DNA from: PZPK01 sp965230795
Lineage (GTDB): Bacteria; Pseudomonadota; Gammaproteobacteria; Pseudomonadales; Oleiphilaceae
Assembly: GCA_965230795.1 (NCBI GenBank)
Contig: OZ246020.1
Location: 3,100,001 to 3,164,000, forward strand
Reading direction: 5' to 3'
DNA: 64,000 bases
How positions within the stretch are numbered: position 1 is the first letter of the stretch; each line of letters starts with the position of its first letter. Shown here one piece after another: positions 18,540 through 27,432 of the stretch. The notes below the pieces were generated by a model. That model was not told the origin of the DNA. It made no database searches and was given only the letters and a program-made list of their open reading frames with translations. The translations under genes were made by a program, and so were the position numbers.

Positions 18540-18893
18540 ATGGACGCACAACCCAAAAACTTTCATTCCATCACTACCACTCTTGTTCAATATCTCATTG
18601 CCTTTTGCTTTTGCGCGGGCCTTATCGTCGCCGCCCAGGCAAGCATGGCAGACACCCCGGCCGATCACGACAACCAAAGCCTTTCCATCAGTTCGGGAAA
18701 GATCAACATCAACAAAGCGGATGCCAACCTCCTCGCTTCAACGCTCAAGGGCGTGGGCATGAGCAAGGCCCGCTCGATCATTGAATATCGAGACACTTAC
18801 GGCCCATTCTCCAATATTCAGGAGCTAGCGGATGTCAGCGGCATCGGCACCGCTACACTGGAGAAGAACGCGGATTTGATTGTCGTAAAGTAG
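18540..18893 (+). CDS. comEA: ComEA-family helix-hairpin-helix DNA-binding protein
   Basis: A 117-residue protein with an N-terminal hydrophobic segment (signal or anchor, ending near AQASMAD), then two helix-hairpin-helix units: KININKADANLLASTLKGVG and the SKARSIIEYRD...ELADVSGIGTATLEKN segment. This is the ComEA pattern: it binds double-stranded DNA in the periplasm during natural transformation, pulled in by type IV pili. I chose ATG at 18540 because AAGGAG lies 8 bases ahead; an upstream in-frame ATG at 18522 precedes that site. A strong hairpin follows the stop. It stands alone between two polysaccharide loci. Confidence 0.85.
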   Translation: MDAQPKNFHSITTTLVQYLIAFCFCAGLIVAAQASMADTPADHDNQSLSISSGKININKADANLLASTLKGVGMSKARSIIEYRDTYGPFSNIQELADVSGIGTATLEKNADLIVVK

Positions 18894-18904
18894 AGCCCAA
18901 AAAA

Positions 18905-18944
18905 TTCAAGTCTCGGGCGCCTTGCGGGCTACCTGAGGCTTGAA
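18905..18944. terminator. Hairpin after comEA, likely terminator
   Basis: TTCAAGTCTCGGG (18905-18917) pairs with CCTGAGGCTTGAA (18932-18944), a 13-base stem with two G-T wobbles and a 14-base loop. An A-run lies on the left side (18899-18904), which becomes a U-run for minus-strand transcripts; the right side is poor in T. It could stop comEA messages weakly and block antisense transcription strongly. The rest of 18945-19213 shows nothing I can name. Confidence 0.5.
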
Positions 18945-19213
18945 GCTAACATTTAGTGAAACCAAACCAATCTTATGTACTTGAAATGAAACTGGGCTTG
19001 ATCTGACCTCCCCCCGAAAAAAAATCTATCTTAAATGCTTCTGAAATACGGTTATCTAGATATATTTACCCCGCTTGACCCAACTACCAACCGAAAAAAG
19101 AATAAAAAAATCTACCTAAAACTATATTTATAGAGGATCGATTGGCTTCATCTATGATCTCTATCCGTGCTATCTTCCTCATTCAAATCAAAAAATTCCC
19201 GGAAATATCAACC

Positions 19214-20167
19214 TTGAAAAACTTCGCTTTAATTGGGGCTGCTGGCTACATAGCGCCCCGCCATATGAAAGCCATAAAAGAAACAAACAATGATCTTGTT
19301 GCAGCCTTGGACAAAAATGATTCCGTAGGCGTCATTGACAGTCACTTTCCAGAGTCGGCCTTTTTTACAGAGTTTGAGCGCTTTGACCGATATTTGGACA
19401 AGCTCAGTAGAACCAAAAATGACAAGGCCGTTGACTATATTTCTATTTGTTCGCCAAATTATTTGCACGACTCTCATATGCGTTTCGCTCTGCGCGCAGG
19501 AGCAGATGCAATCTGTGAAAAACCCCTTGTTTTGAATCCTTGGAATATTGATGGCCTTCTTGACATTGAGAAAGATACTGGCCAAAAGGTAAACACAATA
19601 CTGCAGCTGAGAGTCCATCCTTCGATAATTGCGCTCAAGAATAAAATCAGATCAGCTCGCTCCGATTGCAAATGCGACGTGGATTTAACCTATATCACTT
19701 CGCGTGGTCAGTGGTATTTGCATTCGTGGAAAGGAGATGAGAAGAAATCAGGTGGGATTGCTACCAATATTGGGGTTCACTTCTACGACATGCTGCATTT
19801 TATTTTTGGAGGTTTACAAGAAAACATAGTCCATTATAAGTCCGACACCAAGGCAGCAGGCTTCCTTGAATACGAACATGCCCGGGTAAGATGGTTTTTG
19901 TCAATTGATAACAACGATGTACCAATCGAGTTAAGAAAAGCAGATCAACGTACCTATCGCTCAATTACAGTTGATGGTGAAGAGATTGAATTTTCAGGTG
20001 GCTTTACCGACCTTCACACTATTAGTTATCAAGAGATATTGGAAGGGCGAGGATTTGGCCTAGAAGCAAATAGAGTCGCTATTGCGACGGTTGCAGACAT
20101 CAGGAACCAAACACCATTGGGCTTGCAAGGCGAATTCCACCCATTTTTAAAAAGCATCGACAGTTAG
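19214..20167 (+). CDS. wbpB: UDP-N-acetylglucosaminuronate 3-dehydrogenase (WbpB/WlbA)
   Basis: A 317-residue Gfo/Idh/MocA oxidoreductase. From LKNFALIGAAGYIAPRHMKA onward it follows Pseudomonas WbpB closely, including ISICSPNYLHD, the EKPL catalytic motif, VDLTYITSRGQWYLHSWKGD and TNIGVHFYDMLHFIFGG. It oxidises C3 of UDP-GlcNAcA with NAD+. The open frame extends upstream to 19142, but family members begin at MKNFALIG, so I place the start at TTG 19214. WbpD and WbpE homologues follow directly, making the WbpB-E-D pathway to UDP-GlcNAc(3NAc)A. Confidence 0.92.
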   Translation: MKNFALIGAAGYIAPRHMKAIKETNNDLVAALDKNDSVGVIDSHFPESAFFTEFERFDRYLDKLSRTKNDKAVDYISICSPNYLHDSHMRFALRAGADAICEKPLVLNPWNIDGLLDIEKDTGQKVNTILQLRVHPSIIALKNKIRSARSDCKCDVDLTYITSRGQWYLHSWKGDEKKSGGIATNIGVHFYDMLHFIFGGLQENIVHYKSDTKAAGFLEYEHARVRWFLSIDNNDVPIELRKADQRTYRSITVDGEEIEFSGGFTDLHTISYQEILEGRGFGLEANRVAIATVADIRNQTPLGLQGEFHPFLKSIDS

Positions 20168-20183
20168 AAGGTCTCGACGCAAA

Positions 20184-20768
20184 ATGAATGCAACTGTACA
20201 CCCCAGCGCCATTGTGGACGATGGCGCACGAATTGGTAATGATTCCCGGATATGGCATTGGGTCCATGTTAGTGCAGGCGCAGAGATAGGGTCAGGTTGT
20301 TCGCTTGGGCAAAATGTCTTCGTAGGTAATTCTGTCGTTATTGGAAACCGTGTCAAAATTCAAAACAATGTTTCTGTATACGACAACGTGACACTCGAAG
20401 ATGACGTATTCTGTGGCCCCAGCATGGTATTCACCAATGTCTACAACCCGCGTTCAGCCATAGAGCGTAAAAGCGAATATCGAAATACACTCGTTAAAAC
20501 AGGCGCTACCCTGGGTGCCAATTGTACGATTATATGTGGAACGACGATCGGAGCGTATGCTTTCATAGGTGCAGGAGCCGTAGTCAATAAAGATGTAAAG
20601 GACTACGCCTTGGTCGTTGGCGTTCCAGGCCGACAAATAGGCTGGATGAGCCGTTATGGAGAACAACTCGACTTACCATTGGAGGGTGAAAAATCATGTA
20701 TCTGCCCTCACACTGGAGATGCTTACCGCTTGCACGACGGCTCAGTGGTTCTGGAGACAAACGGCTAA
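20184..20768 (+). CDS. wbpD: UDP-2-acetamido-3-amino-2,3-dideoxyglucuronate N-acetyltransferase (WbpD)
   Basis: A 194-residue left-handed beta-helix acetyltransferase. Hexapeptide repeats begin at VHPSAIVDDGARIG and continue through GSGCSLGQNVFVG and GATLGANCTIICGTTIG, with the WbpD/WlbB signature FTNVYNPRSAIERKSEY in the middle. The C-terminus carries CICPHTGDAYRL, typical of this family. It acetylates the 3-amino group made by WbpE. It starts 16 bases after wbpB and its stop overlaps the wbpE start by one base (TAATG). Confidence 0.92.
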   Translation: MNATVHPSAIVDDGARIGNDSRIWHWVHVSAGAEIGSGCSLGQNVFVGNSVVIGNRVKIQNNVSVYDNVTLEDDVFCGPSMVFTNVYNPRSAIERKSEYRNTLVKTGATLGANCTIICGTTIGAYAFIGAGAVVNKDVKDYALVVGVPGRQIGWMSRYGEQLDLPLEGEKSCICPHTGDAYRLHDGSVVLETNG

Positions 20769-21850
20769 TGGATTTTATTGACCTTAAAGCACAGTACTCA
20801 CAAATTCAGCCAAAGATCCAAGCGCGTATTCAATCAGTGCTCGAACACGGCCACTACATACTCGGCCCAGAAGTCAGTGAACTGGAACAAAGATTGAGTG
20901 ATTTTACGGGTGCAAAATTCACGATAACCTGCGCCAATGGCACCGATGCTTTGTCCCTGGCCTTGATGGCGCTGGATATAAAACCCGGCGATGAAGTCGT
21001 GACTACCGCTTTTAGTTTCTTCGCCACCGCTGAGGCGATCTGTCTCGCGGGCGCTACCCCTGTTTTTATAGACATTGATCCAGAGACCTATAACCTCGAC
21101 GCTTCAAATTTAGAACACGCTATTACTGACAAAACCAAAGCGATCCTGGTTGTGAGCCTCTTTGGGCAATGTCCGGATATGGACACTATCAATGCAATAG
21201 CCTCGAAAAATGAATTGCCGGTGATTGAAGACGCCGCTCAGAGCTTTGGCGCCCTATACAAAGGTAGGCGTTCATGCAATTTGACAACAATAGCGTGTAC
21301 AAGCTTCTTTCCAGCAAAGCCCTTAGGCTGCTATGGAGATGGGGGCGCCTGCTTCACTAATGATGAAGTACTAGCGAAAAAAATTAAGTCGTTAAGAGTT
21401 CACGGCAAAGGTTTGGACAATTACGACAATGTACGCATTGGAATGAACAGCCGGTTGGACACCATACAAGCCGCAGTTTTGTTGGAAAAGCTGGTGCTTT
21501 TTCCCAAAGAAATCGAAGCCAGAAACAGGATCGCTAGCACTTATTCCAGCGCTCTCAAGGATAAATTCGACGTTCCATTCATATCAGGCGAAAACACGAG
21601 TGTATGGGCACAATATTGTCTTCGCAGCGAAGACCGAGAAGCGACTTTAGCATCGTTGAAAGAACATGGGATACCCAGCGCCATATACTATGGCAAAGCT
21701 CTGCCGGAGCAGACAGCGCTGTCTGGCATCAAAAAGCATGCAAGCTATGATGTCGCTTCGAGAGTATCGAAAGAAATATTCAGCATCCCGATGCATCCCT
21801 ATTTGAGCGCTAAAGACCAGGAACGCATAATCGAAGTACTTCTTTCATAA
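20768..21850 (+). CDS. wbpE: UDP-2-acetamido-2-deoxy-3-oxoglucuronate aminotransferase (WbpE)
   Basis: A 360-residue DegT-family aminotransferase. The N-terminus MDFIDLKAQYSQIQPKIQ is the WbpE pattern; NGTDALSLAL (57-66) binds the PLP phosphate, VIEDAAQSFGA (152-162) holds the Asp, and Lys184 in FFPAKPLGCYGDGG is the Schiff-base lysine. It aminates the 3-keto sugar made by WbpB, using glutamate. I use ATG 20768, which overlaps the wbpD stop (TAATG), rather than an upstream in-frame ATG at 20696 inside wbpD. A 259-base gap follows before wbpI. Confidence 0.92.
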   Translation: MDFIDLKAQYSQIQPKIQARIQSVLEHGHYILGPEVSELEQRLSDFTGAKFTITCANGTDALSLALMALDIKPGDEVVTTAFSFFATAEAICLAGATPVFIDIDPETYNLDASNLEHAITDKTKAILVVSLFGQCPDMDTINAIASKNELPVIEDAAQSFGALYKGRRSCNLTTIACTSFFPAKPLGCYGDGGACFTNDEVLAKKIKSLRVHGKGLDNYDNVRIGMNSRLDTIQAAVLLEKLVLFPKEIEARNRIASTYSSALKDKFDVPFISGENTSVWAQYCLRSEDREATLASLKEHGIPSAIYYGKALPEQTALSGIKKHASYDVASRVSKEIFSIPMHPYLSAKDQERIIEVLLS

Positions 21851-21969
21851 ACAAAACCCAGCCACCGTTCGAGGGCAAATTTGACAAACACAGGACTGCT
21901 TCACCCTAGGGTACGCTTGAAACTAGAAGTCACCATACAGGGTTGATAACCTTGTTCAGAAGGAACTCC

Positions 21970-22026
21970 ATGAGTAAAAATAATCAATTAAACCAAGAAA
22001 TAAAACTCCATACTGTTTCAGACTAA
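21970..22026 (+). CDS. Possible 18-residue peptide ORF in the wbpE-wbpI gap
   Basis: A very short ORF (MSKNNQLNQEIKLHTVSD, stop TAA) has an AGAAGGA ribosome site 7 bases before its ATG, which is unusually good for a random ORF. It has no homologue I can name. It may be a leader peptide for wbpI, or the intact start of a gene that has been lost. The rest of 21851-22109 shows no gene and no clear terminator. Confidence 0.25.
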   Translation: MSKNNQLNQEIKLHTVSD

Positions 22027-22109
22027 CAATTAATCGCTTTGAGTCAGGTTCGCAGAATCACGAGCCTAACCTCAGAAAATTTTCTTGGCATTGCATAGCA
22101 GACATAGAC

Positions 22110-23198
22110 ATGAAAATAATGACCATCATTGGTGCCCGCCCTCAGTTCATAAAGGCAGCCACGGTATCACGAGAGATAAGCACCCGCGACAACATCGATG
22201 AGTATCTCGTGCATACGGGACAACATTACGATGAAAATATGTCGCAGATCTTTTTTAACGAAATGGATATTCCCGAGCCAGATAAAAACCTGGCTATCGG
22301 CTCTGCCTCTCATGGAGAACAAACGGCTCACATGCTAATAACTCTTGAGCAGGAAATGCTGGAACAGAAGCCGAACTCCGTGCTGGTATATGGAGATACC
22401 AACTCTACTCTGGCAGGAGCCGTGGCAGCCGCAAAATTGAATATCCCGGTTTGTCATGTTGAAGCTGGCTTAAGATCATTTAATCGCGCCATGCCTGAAG
22501 AAATCAATCGTATTCTGACCGATCACGCCTCTAGCCTGCTCTTTGCTCCCACTCAGACAGCACTTCAGCGTCTTCAGACCGAAGGGCTCCCATCGGATAT
22601 ATGTTTCATGTCTGGCGATGTCATGCTGGATGCCGCGATGTATTATCGGGACAAGGCCGAATTAAACAGCACTATACTGCAAACACTGCGAGTCAACCCA
22701 GATAGTTATTTGCTCGCCACTATTCACCGGGCTGAAAATACTGACGACCCGCAGCGGCTTGAGCGAATAATCAGTGAACTGGATAACGCTGCAAAACAGC
22801 ATACTATTATCCTTCCTCTACACCCTCGCACCCAAGCCAAGCTTAAACAGCACAACCTTACGCATCAGAACATTCATATTATTGAGCCTGTCGGCTACCT
22901 GGATATGGTAATGCTCGAAGCCCATTCATCCTTGATTGTGACCGATTCCGGTGGTGTGCAAAAAGAAGCCTTTTTTCACCACAAGCCCTGTATTACCTTG
23001 CGCACCGAAACAGAATGGATCGAGCTGGTTGAAGGTGGTTACAACACATTGTTCCCTCCTGTTCTCGAAAACAATAACGTATTGGCAGATATAGTAAATC
23101 AACGTCTGAATCAATCTCTGAATTTTGATCAGCCTCTATATGGTCAAGGACGCTCTGCCAAGTATATTGTAGAAAAGATACTCGAACGGTTTCGGTAG
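22110..23198 (+). CDS. wbpI: UDP-N-acetylglucosamine/UDP-GlcNAc3NAcA 2-epimerase (WbpI/WecB family)
   Basis: A 362-residue non-hydrolysing UDP-HexNAc 2-epimerase. It has KIMTIIGARPQFIKAA at the N-terminus, VHTGQHYDENMSQIFF, VYGDTNSTLAG, CHVEAGLRSFN, EEINRILTDH, IHRAENTDDP, and TDSGGVQKEAFF near the C-terminus. WecB and WbpI share these motifs; the WbpI reading is favoured by the company of wbpB, wbpD and wbpE, giving UDP-Man(2NAc3NAc)A. It is transcribed with the next glycosyltransferase, 6 bases downstream. Confidence 0.9.
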   Translation: MKIMTIIGARPQFIKAATVSREISTRDNIDEYLVHTGQHYDENMSQIFFNEMDIPEPDKNLAIGSASHGEQTAHMLITLEQEMLEQKPNSVLVYGDTNSTLAGAVAAAKLNIPVCHVEAGLRSFNRAMPEEINRILTDHASSLLFAPTQTALQRLQTEGLPSDICFMSGDVMLDAAMYYRDKAELNSTILQTLRVNPDSYLLATIHRAENTDDPQRLERIISELDNAAKQHTIILPLHPRTQAKLKQHNLTHQNIHIIEPVGYLDMVMLEAHSSLIVTDSGGVQKEAFFHHKPCITLRTETEWIELVEGGYNTLFPPVLENNNVLADIVNQRLNQSLNFDQPLYGQGRSAKYIVEKILERFR

Positions 23199-23204
23199 CT
23201 CTCA

Positions 23205-24323
23205 GTGACTATGGACCCAATGAAGCGGCCTTTTCGAATTCTGCATTTTGGACTATTAAAAACCCTAAGTGCGGGCATAAAAGCTCAGCTAGACGCAGAA
23301 ACTCGGGCAGCGAAAAGCTTATCAAGCGACATCAACTGGCAGGTGTGCTTTTTCAGCCATAGCCCCGCAGACCGAGACTATATGCGGCTGCCAAATATTC
23401 GCATACCTCTTCCCCGGCATCATAGTCTAACCAAATACCTTGCCCTTCGAATTAGCGCCTATCGCTGGCTACGCGAGCATGGCGGACATTATGACGCCAT
23501 CCTTGTTCGCCACCCTCTTGGCGACCCTCTGCTACCGCACTTCATTAAGCACTTGGACAATACTTTTACCATCCATCACACAAACGAGTTGGGGGAAATC
23601 AATCGAACAGAGTCTCTTGCCAAGCGGATACAGTACGCCATAGAAAAACGGGCAGGCAAAACTGTTCTAGCGAGTACTCGAGGAATCGTAGGCCTAACCG
23701 AAGAGATATTGCGAGCAGAATTGAGACGTGCAGGCGCCCCCCCTCCACCGGGCTTTGTCAGCCCCAACGGTATAGAGCTTGTACAAAATGGAGTCATTCC
23801 GGACCAACGTGGAGGTAAAATCAAGCTGGTTTCTGTCTGCTCCAAGCCTTACCCCTGGCACGGTATTGATCGAATTGTTTCTGCACTCAAGAACAGTAGC
23901 AATCAGGATATAGAGATTCACTTGATCGGAGATGTGACGGCTTATGATTTTGGAAGAGATGCTCGGCTGAATTATCATGGCATCATTCCACATCATGATC
24001 TCACGACGAAACTGGGACAGTTTGACATGGGATTGGGATCATTTGCTTTAGACCGAAACGGAATGACAGAAGCCTGCACACTGAAAACACGAGAGTATCT
24101 CGCTGCGGGCTTGCCGGTTTTGGCTCACCATCGGGACGCTGGCTTACCCGAGGACTTTCCATATTTTATCAACGAAGCTTTCTCAATCGAGCGGGCCGTT
24201 GAATTGGCGCGCGCTTTTAGATCCACACCCAAAACAACCATTCGAGAGATTTCTGCACCGTATATTGATAAACGCGCGCTACTCCAGAAACAAGCCGAGT
24301 GGATACTTTCACAATGTGTTTGA
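23205..24323 (+). CDS. Glycosyltransferase (GT-B, family 4-like)
   Basis: A 372-residue protein with a GT-B layout. The N-terminal half has LHFGLLKTLSAGIKAQL and AILVRHPLGDP, the middle has FVSPNGIELVQNG, and the donor half has VSVCSKPYPWHGIDRIV, LIGDV and the terminal ACTLKTREYLAAGLPVLAH, with the conserved Glu. It starts 6 bases after wbpI (GTG 23205, or ATG 23211 or 23220), so it probably uses the sugar made by the wbp genes. Its 3' end faces the next gene, with 25 bases between the two stops. Linkage unknown. Confidence 0.8.
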   Translation: MTMDPMKRPFRILHFGLLKTLSAGIKAQLDAETRAAKSLSSDINWQVCFFSHSPADRDYMRLPNIRIPLPRHHSLTKYLALRISAYRWLREHGGHYDAILVRHPLGDPLLPHFIKHLDNTFTIHHTNELGEINRTESLAKRIQYAIEKRAGKTVLASTRGIVGLTEEILRAELRRAGAPPPPGFVSPNGIELVQNGVIPDQRGGKIKLVSVCSKPYPWHGIDRIVSALKNSSNQDIEIHLIGDVTAYDFGRDARLNYHGIIPHHDLTTKLGQFDMGLGSFALDRNGMTEACTLKTREYLAAGLPVLAHHRDAGLPEDFPYFINEAFSIERAVELARAFRSTPKTTIREISAPYIDKRALLQKQAEWILSQCV

Positions 24324-24348
24324 TGCACCTTCGTTCTGAAAGATTCCT

Positions 24349-25401
24349 CTATAGGTTGTCGGACCAGAACTTACCGAGGGCCGAGGAGCTCCATTGATCA
24401 AGGTATTTTCCTCTTAGATTCAGCGCGCTTTCCCGAATAACACCTGGATTTTTTTCTAAAGCGAGATGCAGCCTGTACATACTGTCTGCAACATCTGCAG
24501 GCGTCTTCTCGTTAGCAATCACTACATGTGGATAGTGGTCGTAATACTGTCTGACTTCTCCAACATCTGTACTGATAACGGGTTTGCCACAAAACGATGC
24601 TTCAAGAATAACTGCGGGGAAGCCTTCACTGTCTGAGGATAAGACAACGGCACTCATTTGATTTATCAGCCTGGCAACATCTTCACGCCGCCCCAAAAAC
24701 GAAACCTGCTCATCGAGAGATAGTCTTTTGACCCGTGCTTCCAGCGACTGTTTTTGCGTACCATCTCCGACGATGACAAGACGAAAAGAACCATCTCTTT
24801 GTTTTAGACAGGCCATCGCATCGATCAGCCGATCCACTCGCTTTACTCTCTCCAGATTTCCTACAAAACCGAAATCCCAGCGCACCTGAGAGTGTTCAAT
24901 CGGGTAATAGATATTCGGATCAATGTAGCTTTGTATCTCGACAACACGACCTCTCAAGTGTTCAGGCAGCGCTCTATTCATGGCCGGCCCCATCGTCAGA
25001 ATTTTATTTGCTCGGGCAAGACAGTATGCAAATAGTCTTTTTAACCATAACCGGCGTCCGTGCAGCATGACATCACTGCCAATCAACCAGACAATCGCCT
25101 TTTTCCCGCAGAGTTTGGCTGCTATCACCGCGGCCATACCATGCATAAAGAACTGAATCCCCAATACATGGTCAACTGGACTGAAACGAAGTAAACGAAT
25201 GAGTGTAAAAAAACGCCATAGTTCAAAAAGAATTTTTGATTCTGCAACGAATCGAGAAGGTGTGACGTTTGCTATTTTTTTGCCCGCTAGTGGCGACTTT
25301 CGAACCAGGTAGATTGTATCCACATCAGCACACGCCTGCAGACCAACAAGCTTGGACAACAATTTGTTATCGCCAAGCTTGGCTGTCACCAGGATATTCA
25401 T
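24349..25401 (-). CDS. Glycosyltransferase family 4
   Basis: A 350-residue GT-B enzyme. The acceptor half has AIVWLIGSDVMLHGRR and the donor half WDFGFVGNLERVKRVDRLI, LVIVGDG and SSDSEGFPAVILEASFCGKPVIST with the E-x7-E motif. It is last in a minus-strand run that begins at the pilin genes. Its start overlaps the end of the DUF354 gene by four bases, so the two are coupled. A role in building the pilin glycan or in lipopolysaccharide is possible; I favour the former only by position. Confidence 0.85.
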   Translation of the reverse strand: MNILVTAKLGDNKLLSKLVGLQACADVDTIYLVRKSPLAGKKIANVTPSRFVAESKILFELWRFFTLIRLLRFSPVDHVLGIQFFMHGMAAVIAAKLCGKKAIVWLIGSDVMLHGRRLWLKRLFAYCLARANKILTMGPAMNRALPEHLRGRVVEIQSYIDPNIYYPIEHSQVRWDFGFVGNLERVKRVDRLIDAMACLKQRDGSFRLVIVGDGTQKQSLEARVKRLSLDEQVSFLGRREDVARLINQMSAVVLSSDSEGFPAVILEASFCGKPVISTDVGEVRQYYDHYPHVVIANEKTPADVADSMYRLHLALEKNPGVIRESALNLRGKYLDQWSSSALGKFWSDNL

Positions 25402-26477
25402 GAACGATCAGCCTTTAATAGCTTTTTTATCTGATCCGCGAACCAGGGTGCCGGATCAATTTTATCTTTCAGAAAAGCCTGGTGAGCCCGGCGAAAAGCC
25501 TCTTGACCAGATCCATCCAGACATTCAGAAGCCCGAGCGAGCAACTCTTCCGGATGATCTGGAGAAATGGCGGTCGTCAGGCCATAGCGCTCCAACTCAT
25601 CGATCACAGATAGTCGCCCTTTGAAGTCGCTGAAGCGTATTGCGGGCGTGCCCAACACAGCGGCTTCCGAGGTCATCGTCTGACTGTCGCCTACAAATAA
25701 CGTAGCGTAATACAGCGCGTGGTGAACCCGATCCACCGCCAAACTAAGTTGATAGGCTTTCAGATACTCGGGCAAAGTCCTTTCAGATGAAATGAAACAC
25801 TTTACATCCCTCTCTTTGCACAAGGACAGAAATGAGGAAATCGCTTTATCAGAAAGTCCTCGGATATTCGCATCATGATGCGCTGTCAAAGCAGACAACC
25901 GGACCAAAACGAAGCGCTCTCCTGCTTCTAATCCAAGTTCCTGATAAATCCTGGCGTCGGGCTCAAAACGATTGGGGTGAAGATAGAACAACTCATGACA
26001 ACCAGGGTATCGCAGCGCCTTGTTATCATACTTTCCCATTCTGAGAACATCGGGACAAATAACAGCTCTGGCGAAGGGGTAACTGGTTAATGCAATCAGA
26101 GGTACCTGGTCAACATCATCGTCATTGAACGATATTGACGGTTTACCCAATAATGCCGCGGCCATATTTCCCGCTCCATATTTCGTTAGCCACGCATCGA
26201 TTCCCAACCGCCGTGTCAGCAACATGCAGCGAAAGATATTGATAAACATTTCCCAGGCATTCCCAATCAAGCCGGTTGCCGCCTTCGAGATCACGACATA
26301 GCGAATACCAAAACGACTAGCCAACTGACAGGCCACATCCTTGTCTCGCAGAACCCAAACAATTTCGCAATTACCCTGGGCTTCTAAATAAGGCTGGATC
26401 GCACGCATTAGCCAAACCTGAGAAGGATGCGCGGGGAGGAACGCTAATCGTGAAGACGTGTTTTTTTTCTTAGCCAT
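25398..26477 (-). CDS. DUF354-family protein (GT-B-like)
   Basis: A 359-residue protein of the DUF354 family, seen in FLPAHPSQVWLMRAI, TKYGAGNMAAALLGKPSISFNDD, and FVGDSQTMTSEAAVLGTPAIR near the C-terminus. The fold resembles GT-B enzymes such as the UDP-GlcNAc 2-epimerase and GT28 groups, but no activity is established for the family as far as I know. Members often sit in glycan loci. It is 14 bases downstream of the GT2 gene and overlaps the GT4 gene, so it belongs to the same operon. Confidence 0.8.
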   Translation of the reverse strand: MAKKKNTSSRLAFLPAHPSQVWLMRAIQPYLEAQGNCEIVWVLRDKDVACQLASRFGIRYVVISKAATGLIGNAWEMFINIFRCMLLTRRLGIDAWLTKYGAGNMAAALLGKPSISFNDDDVDQVPLIALTSYPFARAVICPDVLRMGKYDNKALRYPGCHELFYLHPNRFEPDARIYQELGLEAGERFVLVRLSALTAHHDANIRGLSDKAISSFLSLCKERDVKCFISSERTLPEYLKAYQLSLAVDRVHHALYYATLFVGDSQTMTSEAAVLGTPAIRFSDFKGRLSVIDELERYGLTTAISPDHPEELLARASECLDGSGQEAFRRAHQAFLKDKIDPAPWFADQIKKLLKADRS

Positions 26478-26491
26478 TCAATGCGCTTGCT

Positions 26492-27391
26492 TCATGATCC
26501 ATTCAATGTGTGATCGTCCTTATCTTCCGACGACGCATTCATAAAGACCAGCGAGGTGATCTGTTCTGAAATCAAGCCAATCAGGAAGACCAAAATGGAA
26601 GTGATAAACAGCAGGGCAGACATATTGGTAAATCGCCCCATCTCTGCCAGAGTGTAGCCATAGTAACCCGCACCTAGCAGAAAAAAAGCAAAACTGATTG
26701 GGACAAACAGCTTGAGAGGCGAATACAAGGTCGCAATCTTGAAAATAATCAGCAAAAAGCGTATCCCGTCATGGAGCGGCCGGATATGGCTTTTACCCTC
26801 ACGCTTGGCGACTTGAATGGGGAGATATCCCACCGTATAGCCTGCCCTGAAAAAAGACATGGTTATGGTTGTGGGATAGGAAAAACCATTCGGTAGAAGT
26901 GTCAAAAACTCTCTGAACTTTCGGGCTTTAACCACACGGAAACCGGACGTTAAATCCTCAACCATGTGGCCAACCATACTGCTAGCCAAGGTATTGTATA
27001 GCGAATTGGCAGCAAACCGTCCCAGGCTGGCCTGGTCACTGCGATCAGAACGAGCTCCAACCACCATATCGTAGCCTTCATCCAGCTTGAGCAACAGGCG
27101 GGGAATATCTTCCGGGTTATGCTGTCCATCACCATCCATAAACACGATCACATCAGAGGTCACCGCCCGTGCCCCCGACTTGATTGCAGCACCATTTCCC
27201 TTCGAATACTGATGAGAGATCACCCTGACACCTGCATCAAGGCACACCTGTTCGGTATTATCAGTAGAGCCGTCATTGACGACAATAATTTCGTCAATAC
27301 AGGTGATTGTTTTTAATTTGGGTAGAAAGGACGCCAAAGGTCCGGCTTCATTTTTTGCAGGTATTACGACACTGATCGTCTGAGTCATCAA
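26492..27391 (-). CDS. GT2 polyprenyl-phosphate glycosyltransferase (DPM/GtrB-like)
   Basis: A 299-residue enzyme with a GT2 domain: ISVVIPAKNEAG at the start, VVNDGSTDNT (37-46), MDGDGQHNPED (85-95, metal-binding Asp86 and Asp88) and the GFRVVKARKF/GFSYPTTITM segment. Two hydrophobic helices follow (about 222-245 and 255-280), as in polyprenyl-phosphate mannosyl/glucosyl transferases of the GtrB and DPM groups. These make an undecaprenyl-phosphate sugar, the usual donor for GT-C enzymes; the GT-C gene is 41 bases upstream. The nature of the sugar is not known. Confidence 0.85.
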   Translation of the reverse strand: MMTQTISVVIPAKNEAGPLASFLPKLKTITCIDEIIVVNDGSTDNTEQVCLDAGVRVISHQYSKGNGAAIKSGARAVTSDVIVFMDGDGQHNPEDIPRLLLKLDEGYDMVVGARSDRSDQASLGRFAANSLYNTLASSMVGHMVEDLTSGFRVVKARKFREFLTLLPNGFSYPTTITMSFFRAGYTVGYLPIQVAKREGKSHIRPLHDGIRFLLIIFKIATLYSPLKLFVPISFAFFLLGAGYYGYTLAEMGRFTNMSALLFITSILVFLIGLISEQITSLVFMNASSEDKDDHTLNGS

Positions 27392-27432
27392 ATGTGATTC
27401 CCGAAAGTCCTGGGCGAAAAAAGTCCGTTATG

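Noticed and set aside
18454..18762. A 102-codon plus-strand frame overlapping comEA
   Set aside because: Different frame from the ComEA helix-hairpin-helix protein, no domain and a worse ribosome site.
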